Positions 17,532-24,451 of a DNA stretch of 64,000 bases are shown here, one piece after another (positions within the stretch are counted from its first letter, which is position 1; each line of letters begins with the position of its first letter). A program made the position numbers and the translations under genes. Location: NCBI GenBank assembly GCA_004102805.1, contig SCEG01000010.1, positions 1 to 64,000 on the forward strand. Direction: 5' to 3'. The notes under the pieces are model-generated. The model worked only from the letters and a program-made list of their open reading frames with translations. It made no database searches and had not been told where the DNA came from. Source of the stretch: Muribaculaceae bacterium Isolate-002 (NCI) (GTDB taxonomy: Bacteria; Bacteroidota; Bacteroidia; Bacteroidales; Muribaculaceae).

Positions 17532-18350
17532 TTATTCTTCTGTAGCGGGAGCTGCTTCTTCAGCTACTTCAGCTTCAGCAGCTTCAGCGGCTTCGTCTTT
17601 GCGGCTCACGCGGCGGCGTTCGCGTTTGGGAGCGCCTTCAGCGTCGGCGTTGTCGACTTTCTCAGCTTTGTGTTCCTGCAGACCTTCGTTGATGGCTTCG
17701 CATACGTTGGTGAGGATGAGGTCGATTGACTTGCTTGCATCATCGTTAGCGGGGATCACGAAGTCGATGTCAGAGGGGTTTGAGTTGGTGTCGACAATAG
17801 CGAATACGGGGATTCCGAGACGCACAGCCTCTGCAACAGCGATGTGCTCTTTCATTACGTCAACCACGAAGAGAGCCGAGGGAAGACGGTTGAGGTCGGC
17901 GATAGAGCCGAGAGTCTTTTCGAGCTTGGCGCGCTGACGTGAGATCTGGAGTTTCTCGCGTTTTGAAAGGTTGTCAAAAGTGCCGTCTTTCGACATTTTG
18001 TCGATAGCGGCCATTTTCTTGACAGCTTTGCGGATTGTGGGGAAGTTGGTGAGCATACCGCCCGGCCAGCGCTCGATCACGTAGGGCATGCCTACTGACT
18101 GAGCCTTCTCTGCAATCACTTGTTTGGCCTGTTTTTTTGTGGCGACGAAAAGGATTTTCTTGCCACTTTTTGCTATGCTCTTGAGAGCTGCAGCCGCTTC
18201 GTCGAGTTTGGCGGCAGTCTTGTAGAGGTCTATGATGTGGATACCGTTGCGCTCCATGAAGATGTAGGGCGCCATGGCAGGGTTCCATTTACGTTTGAGG
18301 TGACCGAAATGGCAACCTGCTTCCAGAAGTTGTTCAAATGTTGCTGACAT
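17532..18350 (-). CDS. rpsB: 30S ribosomal protein S2
   Basis: Small-subunit ribosomal protein. 272 residues with the standard opening (FEQLLEAGCHFGHLKRKWNPAMAPYIF), the ERWPGGMLTNFPTIRK block and the conserved IVDTNSNP segment. A C-terminal extension rich in Glu, Ala and Arg (from about residue 225) exceeds the E. coli protein and is common in this phylum. Transcribed after rpsI across a 167-base structured spacer and followed by tsf. Confidence 0.97.
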   Translation of the reverse strand: MSATFEQLLEAGCHFGHLKRKWNPAMAPYIFMERNGIHIIDLYKTAAKLDEAAAALKSIAKSGKKILFVATKKQAKQVIAEKAQSVGMPYVIERWPGGMLTNFPTIRKAVKKMAAIDKMSKDGTFDNLSKREKLQISRQRAKLEKTLGSIADLNRLPSALFVVDVMKEHIAVAEAVRLGIPVFAIVDTNSNPSDIDFVIPANDDASKSIDLILTNVCEAINEGLQEHKAEKVDNADAEGAPKRERRRVSRKDEAAEAAEAEVAEEAAPATEE

Positions 18351-18419
18351 TTTGTTTTTTTGTTTTGTTTACGTTCTGTGAAATTTAACCTTCAGGTAGG
18401 GAACGTGTCCATCCGGAGG

Positions 18420-18492
18420 GTTTAGATACTAAACATCAGGAGTGAGAGGGTCGGGGTCACGCGGAGAGCTTTGGCTGATAAATCAGGCTCTC
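18420..18492 (-). promoter_or_regulatory. Structured rpsI-rpsB spacer (candidate S2 leader)
   Basis: Two hairpins in the 167-base gap before rpsB: GTTTAG/CTAAAC (18420-18425 with 18429-18434) and GAGAGC/GCTCTC (18464-18469 with 18487-18492), the latter enclosing CTGAT/ATCAG. No -7 box was seen, so the structures probably lie in a read-through mRNA. Autoregulatory leaders before rpsB exist in other phyla; a role here is a guess. Confidence 0.4.
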
Positions 18493-18517
18493 ATGCCGCC
18501 TGAACTGAAAACGCGTA

Positions 18518-18904
18518 TTAACGTTTTGAGAACTGGAAGCGTTTGCGTGCTTTGGGCTGACCCGGTTTCTTACGCTCGACAGAGCGGGGGTCGCGGGTCA
18601 TGAAGCCTTCCTTGCGGAGAGCTGACTTGTCTTCGGGGTTGATTTTGACGAGAGCGCGGGCGATGGCGAGGCGAAGAGCTTCGGCCTGGCCTTTGTAACC
18701 TCCGCCATCGAGATTTACGCGGATATCGTATTTCTCTGCAACATCAAGGAGCGACAGGGGCTGGCGCACGATGTACTGGAGAATAGATGAAGGGAAATAA
18801 ACCTCAATGGGGCGCTTGTTGATAGTGATGGCACCGTTACCTTCAGAAAGGATTACGCGCGCGATGGCGGCTTTACGACGGCCTACTGCATTAACTGTTT
18901 CCAT
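18518..18904 (-). CDS. rpsI: 30S ribosomal protein S9
   Basis: Small-subunit protein that reaches the P site. 128 residues starting METVNAVGRRKAAIARV, with NKRPIEVYF and the GGGYKGQAEALRLAIARAL block. It ends in the expected basic tail (RKKPGQPKARKRFQFSKR-type) that contacts P-site tRNA. Nine bases downstream of rplM, the usual L13-S9 pairing. Confidence 0.97.
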   Translation of the reverse strand: METVNAVGRRKAAIARVILSEGNGAITINKRPIEVYFPSSILQYIVRQPLSLLDVAEKYDIRVNLDGGGYKGQAEALRLAIARALVKINPEDKSALRKEGFMTRDPRSVERKKPGQPKARKRFQFSKR

Positions 18905-18913
18905 ACGTTGAGA

Positions 18914-19393
18914 TTATTTCAAGTTGTTGATGTCGATGACTTTGGGATTCTGCGCTTCGTGGGGATGGCTGGGACCGTTGTAGACGTGCATGTTCTCGAT
19001 GATGCGACGGCCGATACGGTTTTTGGGGAGCATACCTTTGACTACGCGGATGTAGAGGGGGTGCATGCCGGGCTTGAGGTGTTTGTTGAATGATTTTTTC
19101 ATCAACACTTCAGGAGTAGCGACGCGCTGTCCGCCGGGATAGCCGGTGTAGTTGAGATATTCGCGGTCGGTCCACTTTTTGCCAGTAAGTTTTACTTTGT
19201 CGGCGTTGATAATGATTACGTTGTCGCCACATTCAACGAAAGGAGTGTAGCAAGGTTTGTACTTGCCACGGAGCAATTTGGCGACTTTCGCGCAAAGGCG
19301 GCCGAGAACCTGGTCGGTGGCGTCAACCACTACCCATTCTTTTTCGACGCTTTGAGCGTTAGGCATTGAGGTTTTGTAACTTAAAGTATCCAC
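18914..19393 (-). CDS. rplM: 50S ribosomal protein L13
   Basis: Large-subunit assembly protein. 159 residues. The N-terminal MDTLSYKT segment is typical of Bacteroidota L13, followed by EKEWVVVDATDQVLGRLCAKVAKLLRG, the YTGYPGG loop and VKGMLPKNRIGRR. First gene of the ribosomal unit, with a strong promoter 113 bases upstream and a structured leader. Confidence 0.97.
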   Translation of the reverse strand: MDTLSYKTSMPNAQSVEKEWVVVDATDQVLGRLCAKVAKLLRGKYKPCYTPFVECGDNVIIINADKVKLTGKKWTDREYLNYTGYPGGQRVATPEVLMKKSFNKHLKPGMHPLYIRVVKGMLPKNRIGRRIIENMHVYNGPSHPHEAQNPKVIDINNLK

Positions 19394-19434
19394 TCTTTAA
19401 ATGTTTAAAAATTAATTAATTACATGCGGCCAAC

Positions 19435-19470
19435 TGTCGTGTGGCGCTCGGCCAAAAGCGCTCCCCGACA
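19435..19470 (-). promoter_or_regulatory. Structured 5' leader of rplM-rpsI
   Basis: In the roughly 105-base untranslated leader, TGTCG (19435-19439) pairs with CGACA (19466-19470) and encloses GCGCT (19444-19448) with AGCGC (19457-19461). The two stems are separated by an internal loop. This shape fits a ribosomal-protein autoregulatory site, but sequence alone cannot prove it. Confidence 0.5.
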
Positions 19471-19505
19471 TCTGACCTTCCTGATTTTTGGATATAATCG
19501 GACTG

Positions 19506-19536
19506 CAAAGGTAGTGATTTTCTTTTAATTATCAAA
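19506..19536 (-). promoter_or_regulatory. Promoter of the rplM ribosomal unit
   Basis: On the coding strand TTTG (19536-19533), a 19-base spacer and TACCTTTG (19513-19506): one of the best promoter matches in the window. Start of transcription near 19500. Confidence 0.85.
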
Positions 19537-19654
19537 CTTTTTCGAGGATATAAAATTTAAATACACTCCAAGATCTTCACCAAGATATGCGGCCAATATG
19601 CGGCAGGGGAATTGTAATGGATGCACAGAGGGAGTTGAAGAGTTTGGAAAAATG

Positions 19655-19694
19655 CTTAAAAAAAATATGGGCGCACGGTCTGTGCTCCCATATT
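19655..19694 (-). terminator. Terminator of the starch-binding protein gene
   Basis: AATATGGG-C-GCAC (19664-19676) pairs with GTGC-T-CCCATATT (19682-19694), with one mismatch, and is followed on the minus strand by a run of T (plus-strand A run from 19664 down). It lies about 100 bases after the stop of the gene at 19792. Confidence 0.75.
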
Positions 19695-19700
19695 TTGCTT

Positions 19701-19780
19701 GATAATCAGGGCGTTGGCGGACGCACGAGCCGTGCGTTCCTACGTTTGGGTGGCATTTCTCTGAGTTCGGCAAAGCCCTC
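19701..19780. repeat. Diverged intergenic repeat, copy A
   Basis: About 80 bases starting GATAATCAGG and ending GCCCTC that align along their length, at roughly 70% identity by eye, with 21983-22064. Both contain a central inverted repeat (here ACGCAC/GTGCGT) and the shared blocks CTAC, GGCATTT and GAGTTC. Similar peptides are read through both copies on the minus strand, but there is no start or open frame that makes a gene likely. Confidence 0.6.
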
Positions 19781-19791
19781 TTAAGTTGGTT

Positions 19792-21540
19792 TTACAGTAT
19801 CACTTTGCTTACTTTGCTGCCTTGGCGCACGATGTAGAGGCCGTGGGAGGGATTGTTGACGCGCAGGCCTTCGATGGTGTAGTATTCGGCGGGTGCATCA
19901 GAGTCGGCGGGGAGTTCAATTACCGAGCCGAATGTTTTGCCTCCGATGCGGGCGTGTCGGGCGGTGAAGATGTCCATATCTTCTTTTTCAGCGCTTGTGG
20001 AGGGGTCTTTGGAGTAGGACACTGCAGCGTTGTCAAACACGGTGGGGTCGTAGGGTGTCGAACCGATTGCGCCCTGTCCGTAGGTGTCGATTACCATCAC
20101 GCCGATGCCGTTGTCTTTGATATGCTGTTCGGTGATGCCGAGTTTCGCCAGGGGGAATTTCCATTCGTAGAATGAATGTTTTTCGCGGGCAACTTCGTCG
20201 ATGAGGTCAACGAAACCGTCGTTGGTGCGCAGTTCCTCGGGGTCATAGCCTAGTTCGCTTTGTCCCCAGATATGGTCGATGCAGGGGAGGAGTCCGTCGG
20301 CGACGCCATAGTAAGGTTCGCTGCCTAATTGCAGGCAGGTGGCAGGGTTTTTGTAGTCTACGGTGCCGTTGGCTCCGGGGAAGAAGAGGGCGGGGCTGCC
20401 TACCATAGGCTTGGTGTTTCCGAGCCAGATGCAGTCGGTGCCGTTGCGCATCACGTTGTATTTTCCGTCGGCGTCCCAGATTGTGTTGCCGTTGTCGAGG
20501 AGGCCTTCGAATTCTTTGTCGGCGAATAGGTCGAAGGCAATCATGATGCGGCCGTCCATCATCCAGGGACGATGGCGGTCGTTGTCGGATTTTCCGTCGC
20601 CGCCGGCATCCCATACGGCATATACGTATTGTACGCCGAGATAGAGGTTTTCGGCATCGTAGGCGGCGTAAATGGCATAAGAGTCAATCACGGGATATTC
20701 GTGCTGGCCTTTGAATGCCGATGCGATGTCGCGGGCCACACCCTGGCAGATGAGGTCGTCGTCGGTCCAGTTAGACAGCGCGTTGTCGGCGCGACACTGG
20801 TAGTTTGTGTTGGTGTATCTTGTGAATTTGGTGTTGACAGTGCGGTTGCTGCCGTTTTTGCCGTCGGGGTTGACGCGGTAGTAGTCGGTGGTGAGAGTGC
20901 GGTCAACCATGGGTATGACATCGCGTTGGGTGTAGATGAAAGTCTGAGACTTCTCGACACCTTCGTCGGTTACGGTAAGAGTGCGCAACTCAGTCGACTC
21001 GGTGAAAGTGAGGGGAGAGGTGTAGACCGGAGATGCAGCAGTCGGCATTGTGCCGTCGGTGGTGTAGTGGATGTCGACAATGGGATTGACCGAGAGTGTC
21101 ACGGTGATTTCGTCGGAGAAGCGGGAGCCGGTTCTCGGAGATGCAATTACGGTGGCGGTTGTCGGTGCGGGAGCTCCGCTGTAGTCGCCCTCGTCGGTTA
21201 CTTTGCCTTTTTCGCCTCCTGCGCCTTTGTAGATATGGCCTGCTTTGGGTGCGCCTGAGTAGTCGGCGGTCTGGTAGCTGTCGCCTGTAAGTGTGGCGTG
21301 TTTGAAGAGGAAGCCGCTGACGGTCGAGGGGTCGGACGGGAAGGTGTAAGCCCAGATGTTGCCTTCGATGTGGTCGATTTCCACGCCGGGCCAGTTGGTT
21401 CCGGGATTGCTCCAGTAGTGGATTCCGACGCTTTCCCACTGCGTTTCAGAGTTGTCGTAATAGATGGTGTAGCTTTGAGCCATCGCAGTCAGAGCCGGCA
21501 GAAACATAGCCAGCATAATGCTTAGAAATCTTGATTTCAT
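19792..21540 (-). CDS. Secreted starch-binding (CBM26) and CBM9-like protein
   Basis: A 582-residue exported protein with a signal peptide ending near AMAQ/S. Domains in order: a CBM26-like starch-binding module (about 22-90, YYDNSETQWESVGIHYWSN and WPGVE); a chitobiase C-terminal-type beta module (about 130-195, ASPRTGSRFSDEITVTL, IHYTTDGTMPT); a carbohydrate family 9/DOMON-like module (about 215-530, AAYDAENLYLGVQYVYAVWD). Last comes a surface-protein C-terminal tail (YYTIEGLRVNN...GLYIVRQG). No catalytic glycosidase domain is present, so it probably captures starch or maltodextrin at the cell surface. No susCD genes are adjacent. Confidence 0.8.
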   Translation of the reverse strand: MKSRFLSIMLAMFLPALTAMAQSYTIYYDNSETQWESVGIHYWSNPGTNWPGVEIDHIEGNIWAYTFPSDPSTVSGFLFKHATLTGDSYQTADYSGAPKAGHIYKGAGGEKGKVTDEGDYSGAPAPTTATVIASPRTGSRFSDEITVTLSVNPIVDIHYTTDGTMPTAASPVYTSPLTFTESTELRTLTVTDEGVEKSQTFIYTQRDVIPMVDRTLTTDYYRVNPDGKNGSNRTVNTKFTRYTNTNYQCRADNALSNWTDDDLICQGVARDIASAFKGQHEYPVIDSYAIYAAYDAENLYLGVQYVYAVWDAGGDGKSDNDRHRPWMMDGRIMIAFDLFADKEFEGLLDNGNTIWDADGKYNVMRNGTDCIWLGNTKPMVGSPALFFPGANGTVDYKNPATCLQLGSEPYYGVADGLLPCIDHIWGQSELGYDPEELRTNDGFVDLIDEVAREKHSFYEWKFPLAKLGITEQHIKDNGIGVMVIDTYGQGAIGSTPYDPTVFDNAAVSYSKDPSTSAEKEDMDIFTARHARIGGKTFGSVIELPADSDAPAEYYTIEGLRVNNPSHGLYIVRQGSKVSKVIL

Positions 21541-21579
21541 TGGTGAGATGATTGATTTAAGTATGATATAATGATTTAA

Positions 21580-21774
21580 GAGAGCGTTTGAATTTAAACC
21601 GTATTAACAATAATAGAGAATGAGAGTAAAAACTTCAAATTAATCCTGAGGTCTTTTTTGGTTAATTCCGCCAAGTTTCATCAGTCGCATAGCTCGCTAT
21701 GCTCCTTCTTCAACTCGCGGAATTCCCTCAAAAAATCCTCTCAGTCTTAATTTGATTTAAATCCAAACACTCTC
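21580..21774. repeat. 195-bp imperfect palindrome (MITE-like or structured RNA element)
   Basis: The ends GAGAGCGTTTGAATTTAAA (21580-21598) and TTTAAATCCAAACACTCTC (21756-21774) are inverted copies differing at 2 of 19 positions. Further paired blocks follow inward: 21636-21650 with 21740-21754, the AATTCCGC region at 21664-21671 with 21717-21724, and a core hairpin GCATAG-CTCG-CTATGC (21687-21702). The whole element can fold into one long interrupted hairpin. No transposase inside. It lies in the probable 5' leader of the starch-binding protein gene. Confidence 0.75.
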
Positions 21775-21806
21775 TAAGTATATGTTGCTTTCATGGAAAT
21801 GATGTG

Positions 21807-21814
21807 CAAATTTA
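21807..21814 (-). promoter_or_regulatory. Possible -7 box for the starch-binding protein gene
   Basis: CAAATTTA on the plus strand (TAAATTTG on the coding strand). No clear -33 box. If used, the mRNA would begin with the 195-bp palindrome as part of a roughly 260-base leader. Confidence 0.35.
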
Positions 21815-21905
21815 TAAATTTATTTGGAAATATGAAATCATCAGCTTTCAGACTTTTTTCTGTGTGGTTGTAACTTTTTGACGCATTGCAATGAGTGGCT
21901 GGTGG

Positions 21906-21913
21906 TAACTTTG
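21906..21913 (+). promoter_or_regulatory. Orphan plus-strand -7 box
   Basis: TAACTTTG matches the -7 consensus; a TTG lies 17 bases upstream (21886-21888), slightly too close. No plus-strand gene follows for many kilobases, so this may be a relic promoter or drive a non-coding transcript through the 80-bp repeat. Confidence 0.3.
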
Positions 21914-21982
21914 CAGTCGATAGGACATTGACATTTTGGATTTTTTGTAGGGGTGTATGTCTTGTGTTTTGAATTTGTTTCT

Positions 21983-22064
21983 GATAATCAGGATGTTATT
22001 GGATGCGCGAGGCATGCTCCCCTACATTCTTGGGGCATTTCCATGAGTTCTGCGACACGCTCTC
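21983..22064. repeat. Diverged intergenic repeat, copy B
   Basis: Second copy of the repeat at 19701-19780, same orientation, 2.3 kb away. It begins GATAATCAGG, and the central dyad has drifted (ATGCGCGAGGCATGC). The shared GGCATTT and GAGTTC blocks are kept. The two copies flank the starch-binding protein gene and the long palindrome. Confidence 0.6.
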
Positions 22065-22107
22065 TGCTCTTGGTCTGCTGCTCTCTGCTGCGGCTACAGG
22101 CGAGTTT

Positions 22108-22233
22108 TTACCACTTGTCGATTGAGAGGATAAATGAGTAGCTGTAGGTGCGGCCGGGGTAGGGGTGGTGGGGTGATGTGCCCCAGCTTGTGTCGCCGCC
22201 GAGGCCGCGTTGGGCAAGGTCGATGTTTAGGAA
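22108..22233 (-). pseudogene. 3'-end fragment of a second GH2 beta-galactosidase gene
   Basis: The minus strand reads 41 codons plus [23 protein letters not shown] followed by PHHPYPGRTYSYSFILSIDKW. This parallels the last 42 residues of the intact beta-galactosidase at 26671-29733 (same [10 protein letters not shown]...SPHHPY core, then a different tail). Upstream of the Phe codon homology stops abruptly at unrelated sequence. There is no start codon and no rest of the enzyme, so this is a remnant or recombination scar, not a gene. Confidence 0.9.
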
Positions 22234-22234
22234 G
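22159..22234. repeat. 76-bp direct repeat, left copy
   Basis: Identical at 75 of 76 positions to 26726-26801 in the same orientation (single A/G difference in GGGCAAGG versus GGGCGAGG). Both copies encode the [18 protein letters not shown] part of a GH2 enzyme. Sequence diverges sharply on both outer sides. The two copies bracket 4.5 kb of accessory genes. Confidence 0.85.
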
Positions 22235-22261
22235 ATTATTCGAGTGTGAACAACTCTACCT

Positions 22262-22486
22262 TTATGATCTTGATTTTTCAGCATACATCTTTGAAACCAT
22301 ACTTTCCAAAGTTGCCCTGGAAAAGTTTCCTGTCAATGTAGAATTAGCTGATTTAAGCTGATAGCCGATTGAGTCCAATATATCGCTTATGCGTTGGGCC
22401 TCTTGGCGAGATTGCGCGGATTGACACAAAATTCTTTTTAAGTCTTCTACCGCTTGGTCTATTTGTTGTTCAACAGTCATGGTCAT
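22262..22486 (-). CDS. Small helical protein coupled to the AlbA_2-ATPase gene
   Basis: 74 residues with no family I recognise. It is rich in Gln, Glu, Ser and Ala, has helix-forming heptad-like segments (VEQQIDQAVEDLKRIL, EAQRISDILDSIGYQLK), one Cys and no membrane segment or signal peptide. Its ATG overlaps the stop of the upstream gene (ATGA, 22483-22486), a strong sign of translational coupling and of a shared role. It could be a partner or regulatory subunit of the AlbA_2 protein. It ends 28 bases before the beta-galactosidase fragment. A second Met at codon 3 is possible. Confidence 0.7.
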   Translation of the reverse strand: MTMTVEQQIDQAVEDLKRILCQSAQSRQEAQRISDILDSIGYQLKSANSTLTGNFSRATLESMVSKMYAEKSRS

Positions 22487-24009
22487 TCAAATTTTATTTC
22501 CCATGTACCTTTCTTTGTTGCTCCTTTACGACAAAGAAATACACCTTTGTTTTCCATTTTCTTTCTCAAAGTCCGCACCTGATCTATGGTCAGATCCAAT
22601 TCTTCAGCCATCTTGGACAATGTTATAGACGGCATTGTTATAATCAGAGACAGCAGATTGCATTGAATATCCGTCAAACCGCGATTATTTATTGCGTCAA
22701 TAATTTCTTTGGGGAGTTCTTTGGTTTCTTTGGGATTTTCTTTGGCTTCTTTGGCGTAATAGCCTGTTTGTATGCTATTTTCGTCGCCGCTGGATTTAAT
22801 GGTTTCTTGGGGAGCTACGTTCTTTGTAGGCCGTTTGAAAGTAACGATTACGAAGCCTCCGTCCCAACGCCATGTGGGTTCTTCAACCCCTTGCTCACGG
22901 CAGGCATCCATTATGCGTTTGGCTCCCGACCCCCAGCTTTCCAGATAGGTTGATTTGTAAAGAGCTTCGGCAATCTTCAGATTGTAGGGGTATGACTCAT
23001 GCGGCTCCTTGATGGATTCGGGCGATATTTGAGGTGGAAATATGCCGGGATTGGCAATCTCTATGCGGTCATCGTAGATTGCGATACTTCCTGTCAGATT
23101 ATGCTTCTCCCATTGACGATGGCATAGACTGTTGATCAATGCCTCGCGTAAAGCATGATACGGCACTTCAAGTCGTTCCTCGCGTTGCAGGCTATGGTTA
23201 GTAATCTTCCCGCTGAGATTGAGGTGCTTGAAGAAGAAGGCCATACCCGCGTCAAGCAGGTCGAAGAAGTTACCCTCTGCACGTTGGTTGTCGATAAACT
23301 CATTCTTATCCGTACCCAAGAACCGGGCCATCCGAAGTCGAAACTGCGGATACTCTTCGATATTGTTTGAGAAAAGTATCACCGCTCCATTTGTCGGATT
23401 GCCGTTTTTCAGCAGATTCCATTTCGCCAACGTGTCGTCGATCGGCGCACTAATCGCACTTGCCAGGATGCGACCGCCCTCAACGCCAAGCCGGATGCAT
23501 CCTCTGATATGCTTCTCGTTCAAGTCGGCAAGCGTAACGCCATCGGCCATCTGACGTTCCCACGCATACATCTGAGGCTGATGCGCCCGTATTCGTTCAT
23601 CATACATCTCGTGCGGCATTACCTTCGTTGTGCTTTCGACTTTATAATACGGGCATCCGTGGAAAGTATGCGGTCGTTCGCCCCATACCCAGCCCTCAAA
23701 GTGCATGGCAATCACTTGGTTCCCCAGACGGTCAGGCACATCAACGTAATGAATCTTCACATCGACAGCGGGCTCTAATCCGGTGATGGCTTGGGCAATC
23801 TCTTGCTGTGTTGAGTCCGAAACTTCCTGTCCTAATATTTTAAGCGACTTTGGCGCAACACCGAAAATCAGCCAACCGCCATCGGTGTTCAGAAACGCGC
23901 ACGCCGAGTGCATACCGTCATTCAGTTCGCCGGTAGTCTTCTTCACCTCCAGAGTCCGCGACTCGTCCGCTGCAATCAGAGCCTTTATATCGTCAATAGT
24001 CATTTCCAT
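22483..24009 (-). CDS. AlbA_2 (Schlafen-type) DNA-binding protein with GHKL-like ATP-binding domain
   Basis: 508 residues. The N-terminal AlbA_2 domain (about 10-140; ESRTLEVKKTTGELND, FLNTDGGWLIFGVAP) is the Schlafen-related nucleic-acid-binding fold. The middle holds the conserved segment of the HATPase_c_4 family (about 285-375; HALREALINSLCHR, GSIAIYDDRIEIANPGIFPP, WGSGAKRIMDACREQ). A Lys/Glu-rich linker (KEAKENPKETKELPKE) leads to a C-terminal winged helix (about 445-500). Relatives are usually annotated as transcriptional regulators or putative DNA-binding ATPases, and some occur near defence genes. Here the gene heads a two-gene unit with a 74-residue partner in a bracketed accessory block. 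Confidence 0.85.
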   Translation of the reverse strand: MEMTIDDIKALIAADESRTLEVKKTTGELNDGMHSACAFLNTDGGWLIFGVAPKSLKILGQEVSDSTQQEIAQAITGLEPAVDVKIHYVDVPDRLGNQVIAMHFEGWVWGERPHTFHGCPYYKVESTTKVMPHEMYDERIRAHQPQMYAWERQMADGVTLADLNEKHIRGCIRLGVEGGRILASAISAPIDDTLAKWNLLKNGNPTNGAVILFSNNIEEYPQFRLRMARFLGTDKNEFIDNQRAEGNFFDLLDAGMAFFFKHLNLSGKITNHSLQREERLEVPYHALREALINSLCHRQWEKHNLTGSIAIYDDRIEIANPGIFPPQISPESIKEPHESYPYNLKIAEALYKSTYLESWGSGAKRIMDACREQGVEEPTWRWDGGFVIVTFKRPTKNVAPQETIKSSGDENSIQTGYYAKEAKENPKETKELPKEIIDAINNRGLTDIQCNLLSLIITMPSITLSKMAEELDLTIDQVRTLRKKMENKGVFLCRKGATKKGTWEIKFE

Positions 24010-24206
24010 ATTTCAGCCAAAATTAAGAAATATCATCATCAATCATGACGTAGTCGACTTGTATGTTTTTATTAATTTTTGCGTATTTTGGTTTAATGTA
24101 AAAATGTGTTATCACTTTTCTTTACAATTTTATTTATTTGCACGTTTGAAAAGCCAACAAAGTTTAATACACAGCAGATTAGCAGTTTGCGTATTTGACT
24201 TGTTAA

Positions 24207-24226
24207 ATGGTATAGTTCTATACCAT
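24207..24226. promoter_or_regulatory. 20-bp perfect dyad, possible operator
   Basis: ATGGTATAG-TT-CTATACCAT is a perfect inverted repeat with a 2-base centre, the size expected for a dimeric regulator site. It lies about 200 bases upstream of the AlbA_2 start and downstream of the 24385 -7 box. No T tract follows, so a terminator is unlikely. Confidence 0.45.
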
Positions 24227-24384
24227 CCTAGGCAAATGGCTTTTTTGCGACAGTATTCTCAGGAGTGGAAGGAAGCCACCAATAACCTTTTATCACTATT
24301 GAGGTAGTCATAATTCAAGCATTAAGTTTCATTTTCATAGTGGGTTGACTGTCATATTGTCGTTGCAGGTTCAACTGGCAAGTG

Positions 24385-24392
24385 CAAAATTA
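24385..24392 (-). promoter_or_regulatory. -7 box of the AlbA_2 unit
   Basis: CAAAATTA on the plus strand, embedded in GCAAAATTAGCAATT, the same 15-mer found at the ncRNA promoter (26583-26597). No CAA at the expected -33 position. The mRNA leader would be about 370 bases. Confidence 0.4.
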
Positions 24393-24451
24393 GCAATTTG
24401 TATGAAAAAAGCATCTTTGGGAGTTTCAAACCCCAGTTTTTTATAAATCAT

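Larger units (their letters stand above)
24010..24451. other. Leader region of the AlbA_2 gene and upstream spacer
   Basis: 442 bases without a credible gene. It holds a -7 box pointing at the AlbA_2 gene (24385-24392), a second match close to the start codon (24018-24025), a perfect 20-bp dyad (24207-24226) and a weak G/C hairpin (about 24419-24437) downstream of the next gene. A 23-codon plus-strand frame (24236-24307, MAFLRQYSQEWKEATNNLLS...) has no supporting signal and may be a relic. Confidence 0.5.

Noticed and set aside
19525..19773. 82-codon minus-strand frame between rplM and the starch-binding gene
   Set aside because: Spans the rplM promoter, a terminator and the 80-bp repeat, so it is an incidental frame.
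21996..22217. 73-codon minus-strand frame over the repeat and beta-galactosidase fragment
   Set aside because: Reads the fragment in a different frame from its homology, so it is not a gene.
23783..24307. 174-codon plus-strand frame over the start of the AlbA_2 gene
   Set aside because: Half of it is antisense to a well-supported coding region. Only the last 23 codons lie outside it and they lack signals.
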